Assembly: GCA_964391305.1 (NCBI GenBank)
Contig: CAYMJO010000023.1
Location: 1-14,227, forward strand
Origin: CAYMJO01 sp964391305
Lineage (GTDB): Bacteria; Patescibacteriota; CALEFQ01
Direction of reading: 5' to 3'
Length of the DNA: 14,227 nt
Shown: piece after piece, positions 1-7,260 of the stretch
How positions within the stretch are numbered: the stretch's first letter is position 1
How the letters are laid out: the number at the start of each line of letters is the position of its first letter
Position numbers and translations under genes: made by a program
The notes under the pieces: generated by a model
Databases searched by the model: none
Seen by the model: the letters and a program-made list of their open reading frames with translations, nothing else
What the model was told of the DNA's origin: nothing

Positions 1-2405
1 ACAGGAAAGGAGAGCATAGGGATGTTCTTGAAGAGGTTCAAAGAATTGGATATGTTCGCGTGCGGCTCGATGGAACGGTTATGGATTTGAGCGAAGCGAT
101 CTCCAAAACCTTGGATAAACAAAAAAAACATTCTATAGATATTGTTGTTGACAGGCTTGTTATTGATAAAATAGATGTGGGAAAAAAATCCGAGAATCCG
201 GATCGAAGCAGAATTGTCGATTCTGTTGAGACAGCGCTTGATATTGGCAACGGCATTATGATAGTAAGCCTTCCCGAGCTTGACGAAGATAAACTTTTTA
301 GTGAGAGATTCGCATGTGTGGATTGCGGCATCAATTTGCCGGAAATACAACCGCGCATGTTTTCTTTTAATTCACCTCACGGCGCGTGCCCGGAATGCAC
401 CGGTCTCGGGACTAAACTTGAAGTCGATTCCGATTTGGTAATTCCGAATAAAAAATTGAGTTTGTCGCAGGGCGCGATACGCCCATGGGCGCGCAGCAAT
501 TCTAGACAGACATGGTATTCAAAACTTCTTTCGGAGACCGCCAAAAAGTTTGGTTTTTCCACTGAAGTTCCCGTTAAAAAGCTTTCCCAAAAAGCTCTTG
601 ATTTGGTTTTGTATGGAAGCAGGGGAAAATTGTTCACGGTGAAAGCAGACGATTCGATGAGGGGCAAGGTTAGAGAGTTTACCACGAGCTTCGAGGGCGT
701 TATTCCGCAACTTGAAAGACGGTATAGGGAAACCGATTCCGATTATATCCGCAGTGAGATCGAACATTACATGCGTATCGACGAGTGCCCTAAGTGCAAT
801 GGCAAAAGGCTCCGTTCCGAAGTGTTGGGGGTTCTCATAGATGAAAAATCTATCATTGATGTTACAGCTTTGACCATTGGCGAGTGTTTATCTTTTTTTA
901 AAAATTTGGAAAAGAAACTTTCTAACAGAGAGAAGAAGATAGCAAAACAAATTTTGAAAGAGATCTCTTCTAGATTGAAATTTTTGAAAAATGTTGGATT
1001 GGATTATATTGCCTTGGATAGATCCGCGAACACGTTATCCGGCGGCGAAGCGCAGAGGATAAGGCTTGCAACGCAAATTGGCTCTAGCCTTGTTGGAGTT
1101 GTTTATATTCTCGATGAGCCGTCCATTGGATTGCATCAGCGGGACAATGCGAAGCTGATTGATACGTTGAAGGAGCTTCGGGATATTGGAAACACCGTCA
1201 TCGTTGTCGAACATGACGAGGAGACTATGCGTTCAGCAGATCACATTGTCGATATCGGTCCTGGCGCGGGCGAACTTGGCGGCGAGATAGTTGCCCAAGG
1301 AACGCCATCTCAAATTTCCAAAGACGAAAATTCCATTACTGGCCAATACCTTTCTCATAAAAGGAAAATCCCCGTGGCTAAGAAAAGGATTAGGGGCAAT
1401 GGTAAAAAGCTTTCTATAAAAGGGGCAAACGAACATAATTTGAAAAATTTGGATGTCGATATTCCCCTTGGAAAATTTGTCGCGATCACAGGAGTTTCCG
1501 GTTCAGGCAAGTCAACTTTGATGAATGATATCCTGGCAAAGGCGCTCGCGCGTAAGTTTTACAAAGCTAAAGATGCTCCCGGAGAGCATAAAAAAATTTT
1601 AGGGACACACAATCTGGACAAGGTCGTTGTGATCGACCAGTCGCCGATAGGAAGAACTCCGCGTTCAAACCCAGCAACTTACACTGGTATTTTCACATAC
1701 GTCCGTGACCTCTTTGTCCAGACTCCAGAGGCGAGAATGCGCGGATACAAGGCAGGAAGATTCAGCTTCAATGTTAAAGGTGGCAGATGCGAAGCATGCC
1801 GCGGTGAAGGTTTGGTTCGTATTGAGATGCATTTTTTGCCGGACGTTTACGTCGATTGCGACGAGTGTAAAGGCAAGCGTTACAATAAGGAGGCATTAGA
1901 AATACATTACAGGGGCAAGGATATTTCAGAGGTTTTGGATATGACAGTCACTGAAGCTTTAAGCTTCTTTGGCAATATTCCAGCGTTGAAGGCTAAACTA
2001 AAAATTTTGGACGATGTCGGTCTTGGCTACATCAGGCTTGGACAATCTGCGACCACGCTCTCCGGCGGCGAAGCACAGCGCGTCAAGCTCGCCACCGAGC
2101 TCTCTAAACGGTCAACGGGAAAGACATTGTATATCCTCGATGAGCCGACAACAGGTTTGCACTTCGCAGACGTTGAGCGCTTGCTTCAGGTCCTCCAGCG
2201 GCTTGTCGGCAAGGGCAATACGGTTCTCATTATTGAGCACAATCTCGATGTGATAAAGAGCGCCGATTGGATCATCGATCTTGGCCTCGAAGGCGGCGAT
2301 GCCGGAGGCGAAGTCGTTGCAGAGGGAACACCGCGGGAAGTCGCGAAGATGAAGAAGAGTTTTACGGGGCAATACCTTCATAAAATATTCCCAGCCGAAA
2401 AATGA
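1..2405 (+). CDS. uvrA: UvrA, excinuclease ABC subunit A (5' end cut by window)
   Basis: UvrA is the damage-scanning ATPase of nucleotide excision repair; it loads UvrB on damaged DNA. The reading frame is open from the first complete codon at base 3 (RKGEHRDVLEEV), so the gene starts outside the window. About 800 residues are present against a usual 940-950; the missing part includes the first Walker A. Visible in order: the first zinc-finger pair (CVDC at 315, CPEC at 387), a CPKC pair near 786, ABC signature LSGGEAQ at 1035 with Walker B YILDEP, second Walker A GVSGSGKST at 1491, the C-terminal zinc finger (CEAC and CDEC, 1788-1870), and second LSGGEAQ at 2058 with YILDEPTTGLH. All motifs are intact, so the protein should be active. 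It ends in TGA. uvrB and uvrC are not in the window. The identification is certain. Confidence 0.98.
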   Translation, partial: RKGEHRDVLEEVQRIGYVRVRLDGTVMDLSEAISKTLDKQKKHSIDIVVDRLVIDKIDVGKKSENPDRSRIVDSVETALDIGNGIMIVSLPELDEDKLFSERFACVDCGINLPEIQPRMFSFNSPHGACPECTGLGTKLEVDSDLVIPNKKLSLSQGAIRPWARSNSRQTWYSKLLSETAKKFGFSTEVPVKKLSQKALDLVLYGSRGKLFTVKADDSMRGKVREFTTSFEGVIPQLERRYRETDSDYIRSEIEHYMRIDECPKCNGKRLRSEVLGVLIDEKSIIDVTALTIGECLSFFKNLEKKLSNREKKIAKQILKEISSRLKFLKNVGLDYIALDRSANTLSGGEAQRIRLATQIGSSLVGVVYILDEPSIGLHQRDNAKLIDTLKELRDIGNTVIVVEHDEETMRSADHIVDIGPGAGELGGEIVAQGTPSQISKDENSITGQYLSHKRKIPVAKKRIRGNGKKLSIKGANEHNLKNLDVDIPLGKFVAITGVSGSGKSTLMNDILAKALARKFYKAKDAPGEHKKILGTHNLDKVVVIDQSPIGRTPRSNPATYTGIFTYVRDLFVQTPEARMRGYKAGRFSFNVKGGRCEACRGEGLVRIEMHFLPDVYVDCDECKGKRYNKEALEIHYRGKDISEVLDMTVTEALSFFGNIPALKAKLKILDDVGLGYIRLGQSATTLSGGEAQRVKLATELSKRSTGKTLYILDEPTTGLHFADVERLLQVLQRLVGKGNTVLIIEHNLDVIKSADWIIDLGLEGGDAGGEVVAEGTPREVAKMKKSFTGQYLHKIFPAEK

Positions 2406-2516
2406 TTAAGATATTTTTCCCTCTTTGGACGTTATGTACAGTAGATATATCATAACCCTGCGTAAATTTTATAATTTTTTTAAAAATCCATATTCATGGA
2501 ATAAAGTTTCTTTTCT

Positions 2517-2548
2517 AAAAAATCATTTTTCCCGAAGGGGGATTTTTT
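2517..2548 (+). terminator. Weak candidate terminator after uvrA
   Basis: AAAAAATC (2517-2524) can pair with GATTTTTT (2541-2548), with a small CCC/GGG helix inside; the right arm is itself a T-run. The stem is AT-rich and lies 110 bases after the uvrA stop. It could equally be a leader structure of the sigma-factor gene, because a TATAAT box lies upstream at 2470-2475. Low confidence. Confidence 0.3.
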
Positions 2549-2624
2549 AAAGGTTTATTTTTTTTGCAAAAAAGGCTAAAATTAGGTTGTATGCAAAATG
2601 CAACATTTTTAAATATCCGCATTA

Positions 2625-2632
2625 TATATTAT
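2625..2632 (+). promoter_or_regulatory. Candidate -10 region for the sigma-factor gene
   Basis: Overlapping TATATT (2625-2630) and TATTAT (2627-2632) sit about 20 bases before the ATG of the sigma factor. No good -35 box is seen. A second possible -10, TATAAT at 2470-2475, would give a leader of about 170 bases. GCAACATTTT at 2600 vaguely recalls the GGAAC-type -35 of ECF promoters, which would mean autoregulation, but the match is poor. Confidence 0.25.
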
Positions 2633-2650
2633 AGAGCTTGCTGCTAATCC

Positions 2651-3244
2651 ATGAATGAGGATGGAGGAAATCTGAATAACATTTCCGAAAAGGAGCTAAT
2701 TGAAAAAGCACGTACAGACGAGGCCGCTTTTGGCGTGCTTTATGAAAAAAGTTACGATCCGATATTTGGGTATCTTTTGAGACGTTGCGGTGATCAACAT
2801 CTTGCGCAGGATCTGACCTCGGAAACTTTTCTCAAAGCGGTCAAGGCGTTTCCCAAATATTGTTATCAGCCGGGAAAGCCTTTTGTCGCGTGGCTTTACA
2901 CGATTGCCTCAAATGAACTCAAAATGTATTACAGAAAACAGAAACGATATGAATTTCGGGAATTGGAATTATTTTCAAATTTAAAAAGATTTTCGGTGGG
3001 TCAATCCCATACTTTTGAAAATGATGAGATTTTTGATACGTATAAAATTGTGCAAAAAGCTATGAAGCAATTGCCTGATATTGATCAAAAAATAATATCC
3101 CTGCGCTATTTTGAAAAAAAAAGCTATGCGGAGATTTCCCAAATTATAGACAAGTCCGAAGTAACGCTTCGCACGCGCCAGAGTAGAGCGATCAAGAAAT
3201 TACGCAAGCTTTTGGAAAAAGATGGAAATGGAGATATTATATGA
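2651..3244 (+). CDS. ECF-type sigma-70 family RNA polymerase sigma factor
   Basis: This protein should direct RNA polymerase to a small regulon. At 197 residues it has only the two domains of ECF sigma factors. Region 2 spans about residues 27-100, with DLTSETFLKAVKAF as the core-binding 2.2 segment and FVAWLYTIASNELKMYYRKQKR as 2.3/2.4. Region 4 spans about 135-188, with LPDIDQKIISLRYFEKKSYAEIS and the recognition helix around EVTLRTRQSRAIKKLRKLL. Region 3 and region 1.1 are absent. The ATG at 2651 has no clear Shine-Dalgarno upstream; a GGAGG lies just inside the ORF at 2663-2667, but no standard in-frame start follows it closely, so 2651 is kept. The last 17-23 bases overlap the next gene, a membrane vWA protein, which suggests coupled translation. 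The family call is firm; the regulon is unknown. Confidence 0.93.
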   Translation: MNEDGGNLNNISEKELIEKARTDEAAFGVLYEKSYDPIFGYLLRRCGDQHLAQDLTSETFLKAVKAFPKYCYQPGKPFVAWLYTIASNELKMYYRKQKRYEFRELELFSNLKRFSVGQSHTFENDEIFDTYKIVQKAMKQLPDIDQKIISLRYFEKKSYAEISQIIDKSEVTLRTRQSRAIKKLRKLLEKDGNGDII

Positions 3245-5237
3245 AGACGATATATATGATTGTGAATTTATCTTAAACGTTATTATGAAAAAGTTTCCAC
3301 TACCCAATAGAATAAATAAAAAACACAAGGACGAACTTTACAAAGCTGTTCGGGAAGTTTGGACTGAAAACAAAAGAGCGGAGGAAGTTGAAGAACCAGC
3401 GGTCGGCAAGAGATTTGTTGTGAGATGGCTTGTGCCCGCAACCGCTGTTGCAGTTGCCGCGGTGGTTTTGTTCATGGTGTTCTTGCCGCGCGATAATTCT
3501 CGCCGAGCCGAAAGAGTTGTTGATGTGAACAAAATGAAAGAGGCAAAGGTTGAGACCAAACAGCTTGTTTTTGGAGAAAAGATTGACGATTGGGAATATG
3601 ATTCAGAGAAAAGATCGCTTGCGATGACGAATCGCAAAACCATGTCAACTTCGCCGGAAGGTGAAAGCGGCGGAGGCTGGGGGTCTTATGAGGAGATGGG
3701 GATTGGAGGAGGTTTTGGTGATTATACGGATGACAGCAAGGGTGTCGGCAACTTTAGAGAAAGTGTCGATAAAGATTATATGCCAATGTCCTATGCCATG
3801 ACTTATGAAGGGCTCTTCCATGAATATTATTCAGAGATTTTCAAAGAAAAAGATTGCGGCGGATCTTTCTGTCCCGCGTATGATTATGCCGTGTCTCCCG
3901 ATCCTATCTCTGGGAAGGAAGACACATATCTTTCCATTGATCTGAATTCGAATGAGAAAAATGAGGAAGGGGATGGAGCACAAAGGGAGAAACTAAATCT
4001 TGTTGTTGCCCTTGATGTCTCAAGCTCCATGAAATCTTCTTTTAAAGGATTTTATTATGATGAGCATTATTCAGTGATTGATGTTGATAGAAGCGAGCTT
4101 GAGTTTGACAAAACTAAAATGCAGATCGCGAAAGAGACCATCGTAAAAATGCTTGGAAATTTGAAGGATGAAGATCGATTTGGCATGGTTATCTTTGACG
4201 ATGAAGCCTATGTGGCCAAGTCTCTTCGTTATGTTGGAGAAACTGACATGGAGGCGATAAAGGATCATATTTTGAAGGTTGAGCCCGATGGAGGCACTAA
4301 TATGTCTCTGGGTATTGGCGAGGCTGCGGAACTTTTCAAAGAGCTTGAGGACGCGAAGCGTTCGGGATATGAAAATAGGGTGGTTTTTATCACGGACGAT
4401 GCTCCAAGTCTAGATGAAATCGGTGAAAATGGGATATTTGGCATTTCTGAAAAAAATTCTGATAAAAATATATATACGACCTTTATGGGACTTGATGCTG
4501 TTTTTGATCAGGAACTTGTTAAAAAAATAGAAGAAATCAAGGGAGCTGGTTATGGTTCTTTTTCTTCCGCGAAGGAATTTCGAAGAGCGTTAAATGAGAA
4601 ATTTTTGAGCTTTGTATCGCCAAACGCTCTTGATTTGACTATAAGCCTTGAGTCAGATGGATATAAAATAGACAAGGTCTACGGCGCATCTCTTGCCGAC
4701 GAAACAAAGGGCGAAATTTTAAAAGTTAGGACGCTATTTCCTTCATTTGAAAATGGGATAGGCGTTGATGCCGGAGTCGTCCTTGTGAAGCTTCGGAAGG
4801 AATCCGATATTGCGGAGTTTGGCTTAAAATTCAGTTATGAAGATGCAAGCGGCAATCGTGGAAGTAAGGAATCTATTGTAAAAATAAGTGAGAGCGGAAC
4901 ATATTATGAAAGTGACGAAATCAGAAAAGAAATTCTTCTTGCTCGATATGCGGATTTGGTGAAAAATTGGATTATCGATGAGAGGATATATAAAAGTCAT
5001 GGTTTTGGCAGTGATGCCATTTCTCCGAGTGTGAATATTGAAAATGGCATAGTTGCGAACAATCCCAATCCGGCGCTTGATCAGAAAGAACTTCGCCTAA
5101 TGCCCATTAGCGTTTCCGCGCATTATGAAGGAATTTTCAAGAATTTTGTTGAATACTTCTCGGATGAAATTGATGCACTTGGTGATAAAACTTTACGTGT
5201 AGAATTGGATATTTTGAAGAGGCTGGGACGTGTTTAA
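3222..5237 (+). CDS. Membrane-anchored vWA-domain protein, possible anti-sigma/sensor partner
   Basis: A 671-residue protein with one predicted transmembrane helix (about 69-88), a cytoplasmic head of about 68 residues and a large outer part. The vWA domain runs from about 258 to 460 and has a complete metal-binding MIDAS: D265-x-S267-x-S269, T359 in GGT, and D392/D393 in FITDD. Before it lies a Gly/Ser-rich stretch (144-168) and a Cys212/Cys217 pair; after it a beta-rich region of about 200 residues. The layout recalls YfbK-type vWA proteins, but I do not see the YSNVRR-type YfbK signature. Start choices are ATG 3222 or 3228, both inside the sigma gene; an ATG at 3241 overlapping the sigma stop is out of frame. 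The overlap, single helix and short cytoplasmic head fit an anti-sigma role. No zinc anti-sigma motif (HxxxCxxC) is present, so that role is inference. Confidence 0.82.
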   Translation: MEMEILYEDDIYDCEFILNVIMKKFPLPNRINKKHKDELYKAVREVWTENKRAEEVEEPAVGKRFVVRWLVPATAVAVAAVVLFMVFLPRDNSRRAERVVDVNKMKEAKVETKQLVFGEKIDDWEYDSEKRSLAMTNRKTMSTSPEGESGGGWGSYEEMGIGGGFGDYTDDSKGVGNFRESVDKDYMPMSYAMTYEGLFHEYYSEIFKEKDCGGSFCPAYDYAVSPDPISGKEDTYLSIDLNSNEKNEEGDGAQREKLNLVVALDVSSSMKSSFKGFYYDEHYSVIDVDRSELEFDKTKMQIAKETIVKMLGNLKDEDRFGMVIFDDEAYVAKSLRYVGETDMEAIKDHILKVEPDGGTNMSLGIGEAAELFKELEDAKRSGYENRVVFITDDAPSLDEIGENGIFGISEKNSDKNIYTTFMGLDAVFDQELVKKIEEIKGAGYGSFSSAKEFRRALNEKFLSFVSPNALDLTISLESDGYKIDKVYGASLADETKGEILKVRTLFPSFENGIGVDAGVVLVKLRKESDIAEFGLKFSYEDASGNRGSKESIVKISESGTYYESDEIRKEILLARYADLVKNWIIDERIYKSHGFGSDAISPSVNIENGIVANNPNPALDQKELRLMPISVSAHYEGIFKNFVEYFSDEIDALGDKTLRVELDILKRLGRV

Positions 5238-5284
5238 GCTCCGCCGGATCGTGGAATTTATATTGATTTTTTTTATAAAAACTT

Positions 5285-6136
5285 ATGAGAAAAAAACTAA
5301 GCGTGTTAATTTTGCTCATCGCAGTCGTGGCTTTGTTCTCCGCTGGCTGCAACTGGAAGTTCTGGAAAAGCCAAGATGATACGGCTGATATAACGAATAA
5401 TGCCGTTGTAAACACGACAACTCCGGCCGGAACGGCAACTGCAACGCCCGCGCCGGCGAGGGATTTTTCGGATTATCCGATCAAAGTTGGAAATAAATGG
5501 GTGTATGACGTGTCGTCAACTTTTAAAAATCCATATGGGGAAGGCGAAGCGGGGGAATATAATCTCACGGCGGAAATCATGGATGTGAGCACAAATGGTC
5601 TGGAATGGACGGACAAAGTTACGGATACCCTTGCTACCGGGAAGGCCGAGGCTAAAATGGGTTATGGTCTCGATGCCGCGAAGAAAAATCTGTATCTTAA
5701 TTTATCGGAGACAACCATGGATCTTGAGCCGTACGGCATTGTGGGATCAGGTACGATTACCAAAGAATTCAAAGGGTTGAAAATCGTTTCTCTGGACCAA
5801 AACCAGTGGGACATTTCAGGAAATGCCAAGGTTACCGTCAGAGGAGGCGGCGTGCCGGCGCAGTCATTTGATTTTAATGTTAGTGGCGAGGGAAAAATAT
5901 TGGACAAAAAGGCGAGCTTTAACACGCAAGCGGGAGAGTTTACTAACTTGCTTCGGGTGCAGGTACAGTATACTCTTTCAGGGGGAGAGGTTGAGACAAC
6001 GCAGGTTGAGGTTTATTGGATAGATCTCGGGGTTGGCATTATTAAGTACAATTTGGATCAAACTCAAGTGAAGCCCATAAGTCCTCTGCCGGCTGGCGGG
6101 AAATCAACGATGGTGCTGAAGGAGTATGAGATTTAG
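5285..6136 (+). CDS. Putative lipoprotein with GNKWVY-type beta-rich domain
   Basis: A 283-residue secreted protein. The N-terminus (MRKKLSVLILLIAVVALFSAGC) is a typical lipoprotein signal with Cys22 as the likely lipidated residue; position -3 is Ser rather than the usual Leu. A Thr/Ala/Pro-rich tether (about 43-58) follows, then a domain opening with DYPIKVGNKWVYDV, a pattern common at the start of secreted beta-rich domains of unknown function. The remainder alternates short strands and has no catalytic motif that I recognise. It begins 47 bases after the vWA gene with no terminator between, so it probably belongs to the same transcript, which ends at the strong terminator at 6149. No Shine-Dalgarno is visible; ATG 5285 is chosen because it directly precedes the signal peptide. 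Function unknown. Confidence 0.8.
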   Translation: MRKKLSVLILLIAVVALFSAGCNWKFWKSQDDTADITNNAVVNTTTPAGTATATPAPARDFSDYPIKVGNKWVYDVSSTFKNPYGEGEAGEYNLTAEIMDVSTNGLEWTDKVTDTLATGKAEAKMGYGLDAAKKNLYLNLSETTMDLEPYGIVGSGTITKEFKGLKIVSLDQNQWDISGNAKVTVRGGGVPAQSFDFNVSGEGKILDKKASFNTQAGEFTNLLRVQVQYTLSGGEVETTQVEVYWIDLGVGIIKYNLDQTQVKPISPLPAGGKSTMVLKEYEI

Positions 6137-6148
6137 TTGAAAATTATT

Positions 6149-6178
6149 AAAGAACACGCGCAAGCGTGTTCTTTTTTT
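6149..6178 (+). terminator. Rho-independent terminator of the sigma/vWA/lipoprotein cluster
   Basis: Perfect stem AAAGAACACGC (6149-6159) with GCGTGTTCTTT (6164-6174), GCAA tetraloop, and a run of seven T at 6172-6178. It lies 12 bases after the lipoprotein stop. Confidence 0.93.
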
Positions 6179-6183
6179 AAGAA

Positions 6184-6211
6184 AATAACCGGCTCTGAAG
6201 AGTCGGTTATT
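6184..6211 (-). terminator. Terminator-like hairpin at the 3' end of the minus-strand gene
   Basis: AATAACCGGCTC (6184-6195) pairs with GAGTCGGTTATT (6200-6211) around a TGAA loop: 12 pairs, one G-T wobble on the plus strand. The stem includes the stop codon of the minus-strand gene (6207-6209). On the minus strand it is followed by TTTTC and then an A-rich stretch, so the U-tract is short. It probably ends the convergent minus-strand transcript; the neighbouring plus-strand terminator could help in reverse. Confidence 0.65.
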
Positions 6212-7181
6212 GTTTAGTGTTTGGAGGACGTTTGAGTACGTAAAGTGCTAGTCCTACCAGCATGTATGTTATTAGGAGGGGAATTAATTTTCCGTTTCTT
6301 GGCGTGAAGGCTAAAGAAGTTTCGACGTGAAATTGGTTTTTGTAAGTTGCATGAATTTTTTCAAAATAGCGTTCCATATGAGCGCGATATGAATAATGCC
6401 CAGGAACGATTGCGAGAAAGCCGAGAAGCCAACCAATCTTGATTATCCAATCGAACTTTAGCAATATCCACGCGGCGGCTGTGAGCAGTCCAATTAGTTG
6501 AATGTAAATTTCTATTCTTCCGATTTCTACGGGAGGAATCATTTCTGCAAGGTAGGATTGTAGAGTTTTCTTAAATTCTTTTGTTCCTTTTCCAATAATT
6601 GTTTTGAGAAGGTCTTTGTATTTTAGTTCCTCTAACCATGCGCCATGGAATCCCGCTATTATTTTTATAGGTGACCAAAAGAAAAGTAACATGAGTGGTT
6701 TTATGGGGTATCCGAGCGTCCATACCGCAAATATTCCTACTCCCATTGCAATTTTGTCACTCGCGGCATCGAAGGCGGCTTCTTTGAAAATAGGAAGTAT
6801 TTCTGATAGGAAGAAGGGCTTTGGAGTCCATTCTTTTGTTTCTAGCGATTTATTGATTGCCTTCAGTGTTCGTGCGAGAGGACCATCAAATAGATCCGCA
6901 AAGAAACAAAGGCCTATTCCATATAATAGGCGTGTCGGCGTTAGAAAGATTTTGTTCGCTAAAAAGCAATTTGCTACGCCCAACATTGTTATAATTGTAG
7001 CCGCAATGAGTTTTATCGCTGTGAAGTTGTCCGGTGTGGCACCGAATTTTGACGTGTATAATTCTTTTGCTCTTCTGTCTCCGGACAGCCATATTGTCGT
7101 GTTTATAATTGCCAACCAGATTTTCTCGCGCCAGCCTAATTCTGCTAGAATTTCTTTCTTTAGCGCAATTTTTTTTCCCAT
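6207..7181 (-). CDS. CDP-alcohol phosphatidyltransferase-like membrane protein
   Basis: A 324-residue polytopic membrane protein, likely in phospholipid head-group transfer (PgsA-like superfamily: CDP-diacylglycerol plus an alcohol gives a phospholipid plus CMP). The first half of the family motif is exact: D96-LF-D99-G100-PL-A103-R104. The second half is found as D138-AAS-D142, but Arg104 is about 21 residues further from it than the classical DxxDGxxAR-x8-GxxxDxxxD spacing, and the usual Gly is Glu134. Hydrophobic segments lie near 55-80, 83-98, 145-180, 225-260 and 298-316. The start is fixed by a near-perfect Shine-Dalgarno (AAGGAGGTG, plus-strand 7189-7197) seven bases before the ATG. 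It is transcribed divergently from the nucleotidyltransferase gene. The superfamily is fairly sure; the substrate is unknown and the motif change could alter or abolish the usual activity. Confidence 0.78.
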   Translation of the reverse strand: MGKKIALKKEILAELGWREKIWLAIINTTIWLSGDRRAKELYTSKFGATPDNFTAIKLIAATIITMLGVANCFLANKIFLTPTRLLYGIGLCFFADLFDGPLARTLKAINKSLETKEWTPKPFFLSEILPIFKEAAFDAASDKIAMGVGIFAVWTLGYPIKPLMLLFFWSPIKIIAGFHGAWLEELKYKDLLKTIIGKGTKEFKKTLQSYLAEMIPPVEIGRIEIYIQLIGLLTAAAWILLKFDWIIKIGWLLGFLAIVPGHYSYRAHMERYFEKIHATYKNQFHVETSLAFTPRNGKLIPLLITYMLVGLALYVLKRPPNTKQ

Positions 7182-7188
7182 TTCTTTT

Positions 7189-7197
7189 CACCTCCTT
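7189..7197 (-). promoter_or_regulatory. Strong Shine-Dalgarno of the phosphatidyltransferase gene
   Basis: On the minus strand AAGGAGGTG stands seven bases before the ATG at 7181. It fixes the start and is one of the few strong ribosome sites in the window. Confidence 0.9.
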
Positions 7198-7221
7198 TTT
7201 TTGACTTATTCAGTTTTTAGT

Positions 7222-7250
7222 GTGCAAATCTAAAAGAAATTTACTATAAT
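7222..7250 (+). promoter_or_regulatory. Candidate promoter of the nucleotidyltransferase gene
   Basis: Consensus -10 TATAAT at 7245-7250, 17 bases after a weak -35 GTGCAA (7222-7227). The predicted transcription start (about 7256-7258) is only a few bases before the ATG at 7261, and no Shine-Dalgarno is present, so the mRNA would be nearly leaderless. The box lies within the 79-base divergent spacer, where a minus-strand promoter must also fit; I see no convincing one for that side. Confidence 0.6.
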
Positions 7251-7260
7251 AGTCCTATCT

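Noticed and set aside
2431..2456. GTTATG/CATAAC inverted repeat after uvrA
   Set aside because: Six pairs with a 14-base loop in AT-rich DNA is within chance; no function can be tied to it.
6604..7233. 209-residue plus-strand ORF opposite the phosphatidyltransferase gene
   Set aside because: The minus-strand gene has a motif and a strong Shine-Dalgarno; this frame is its antisense shadow.
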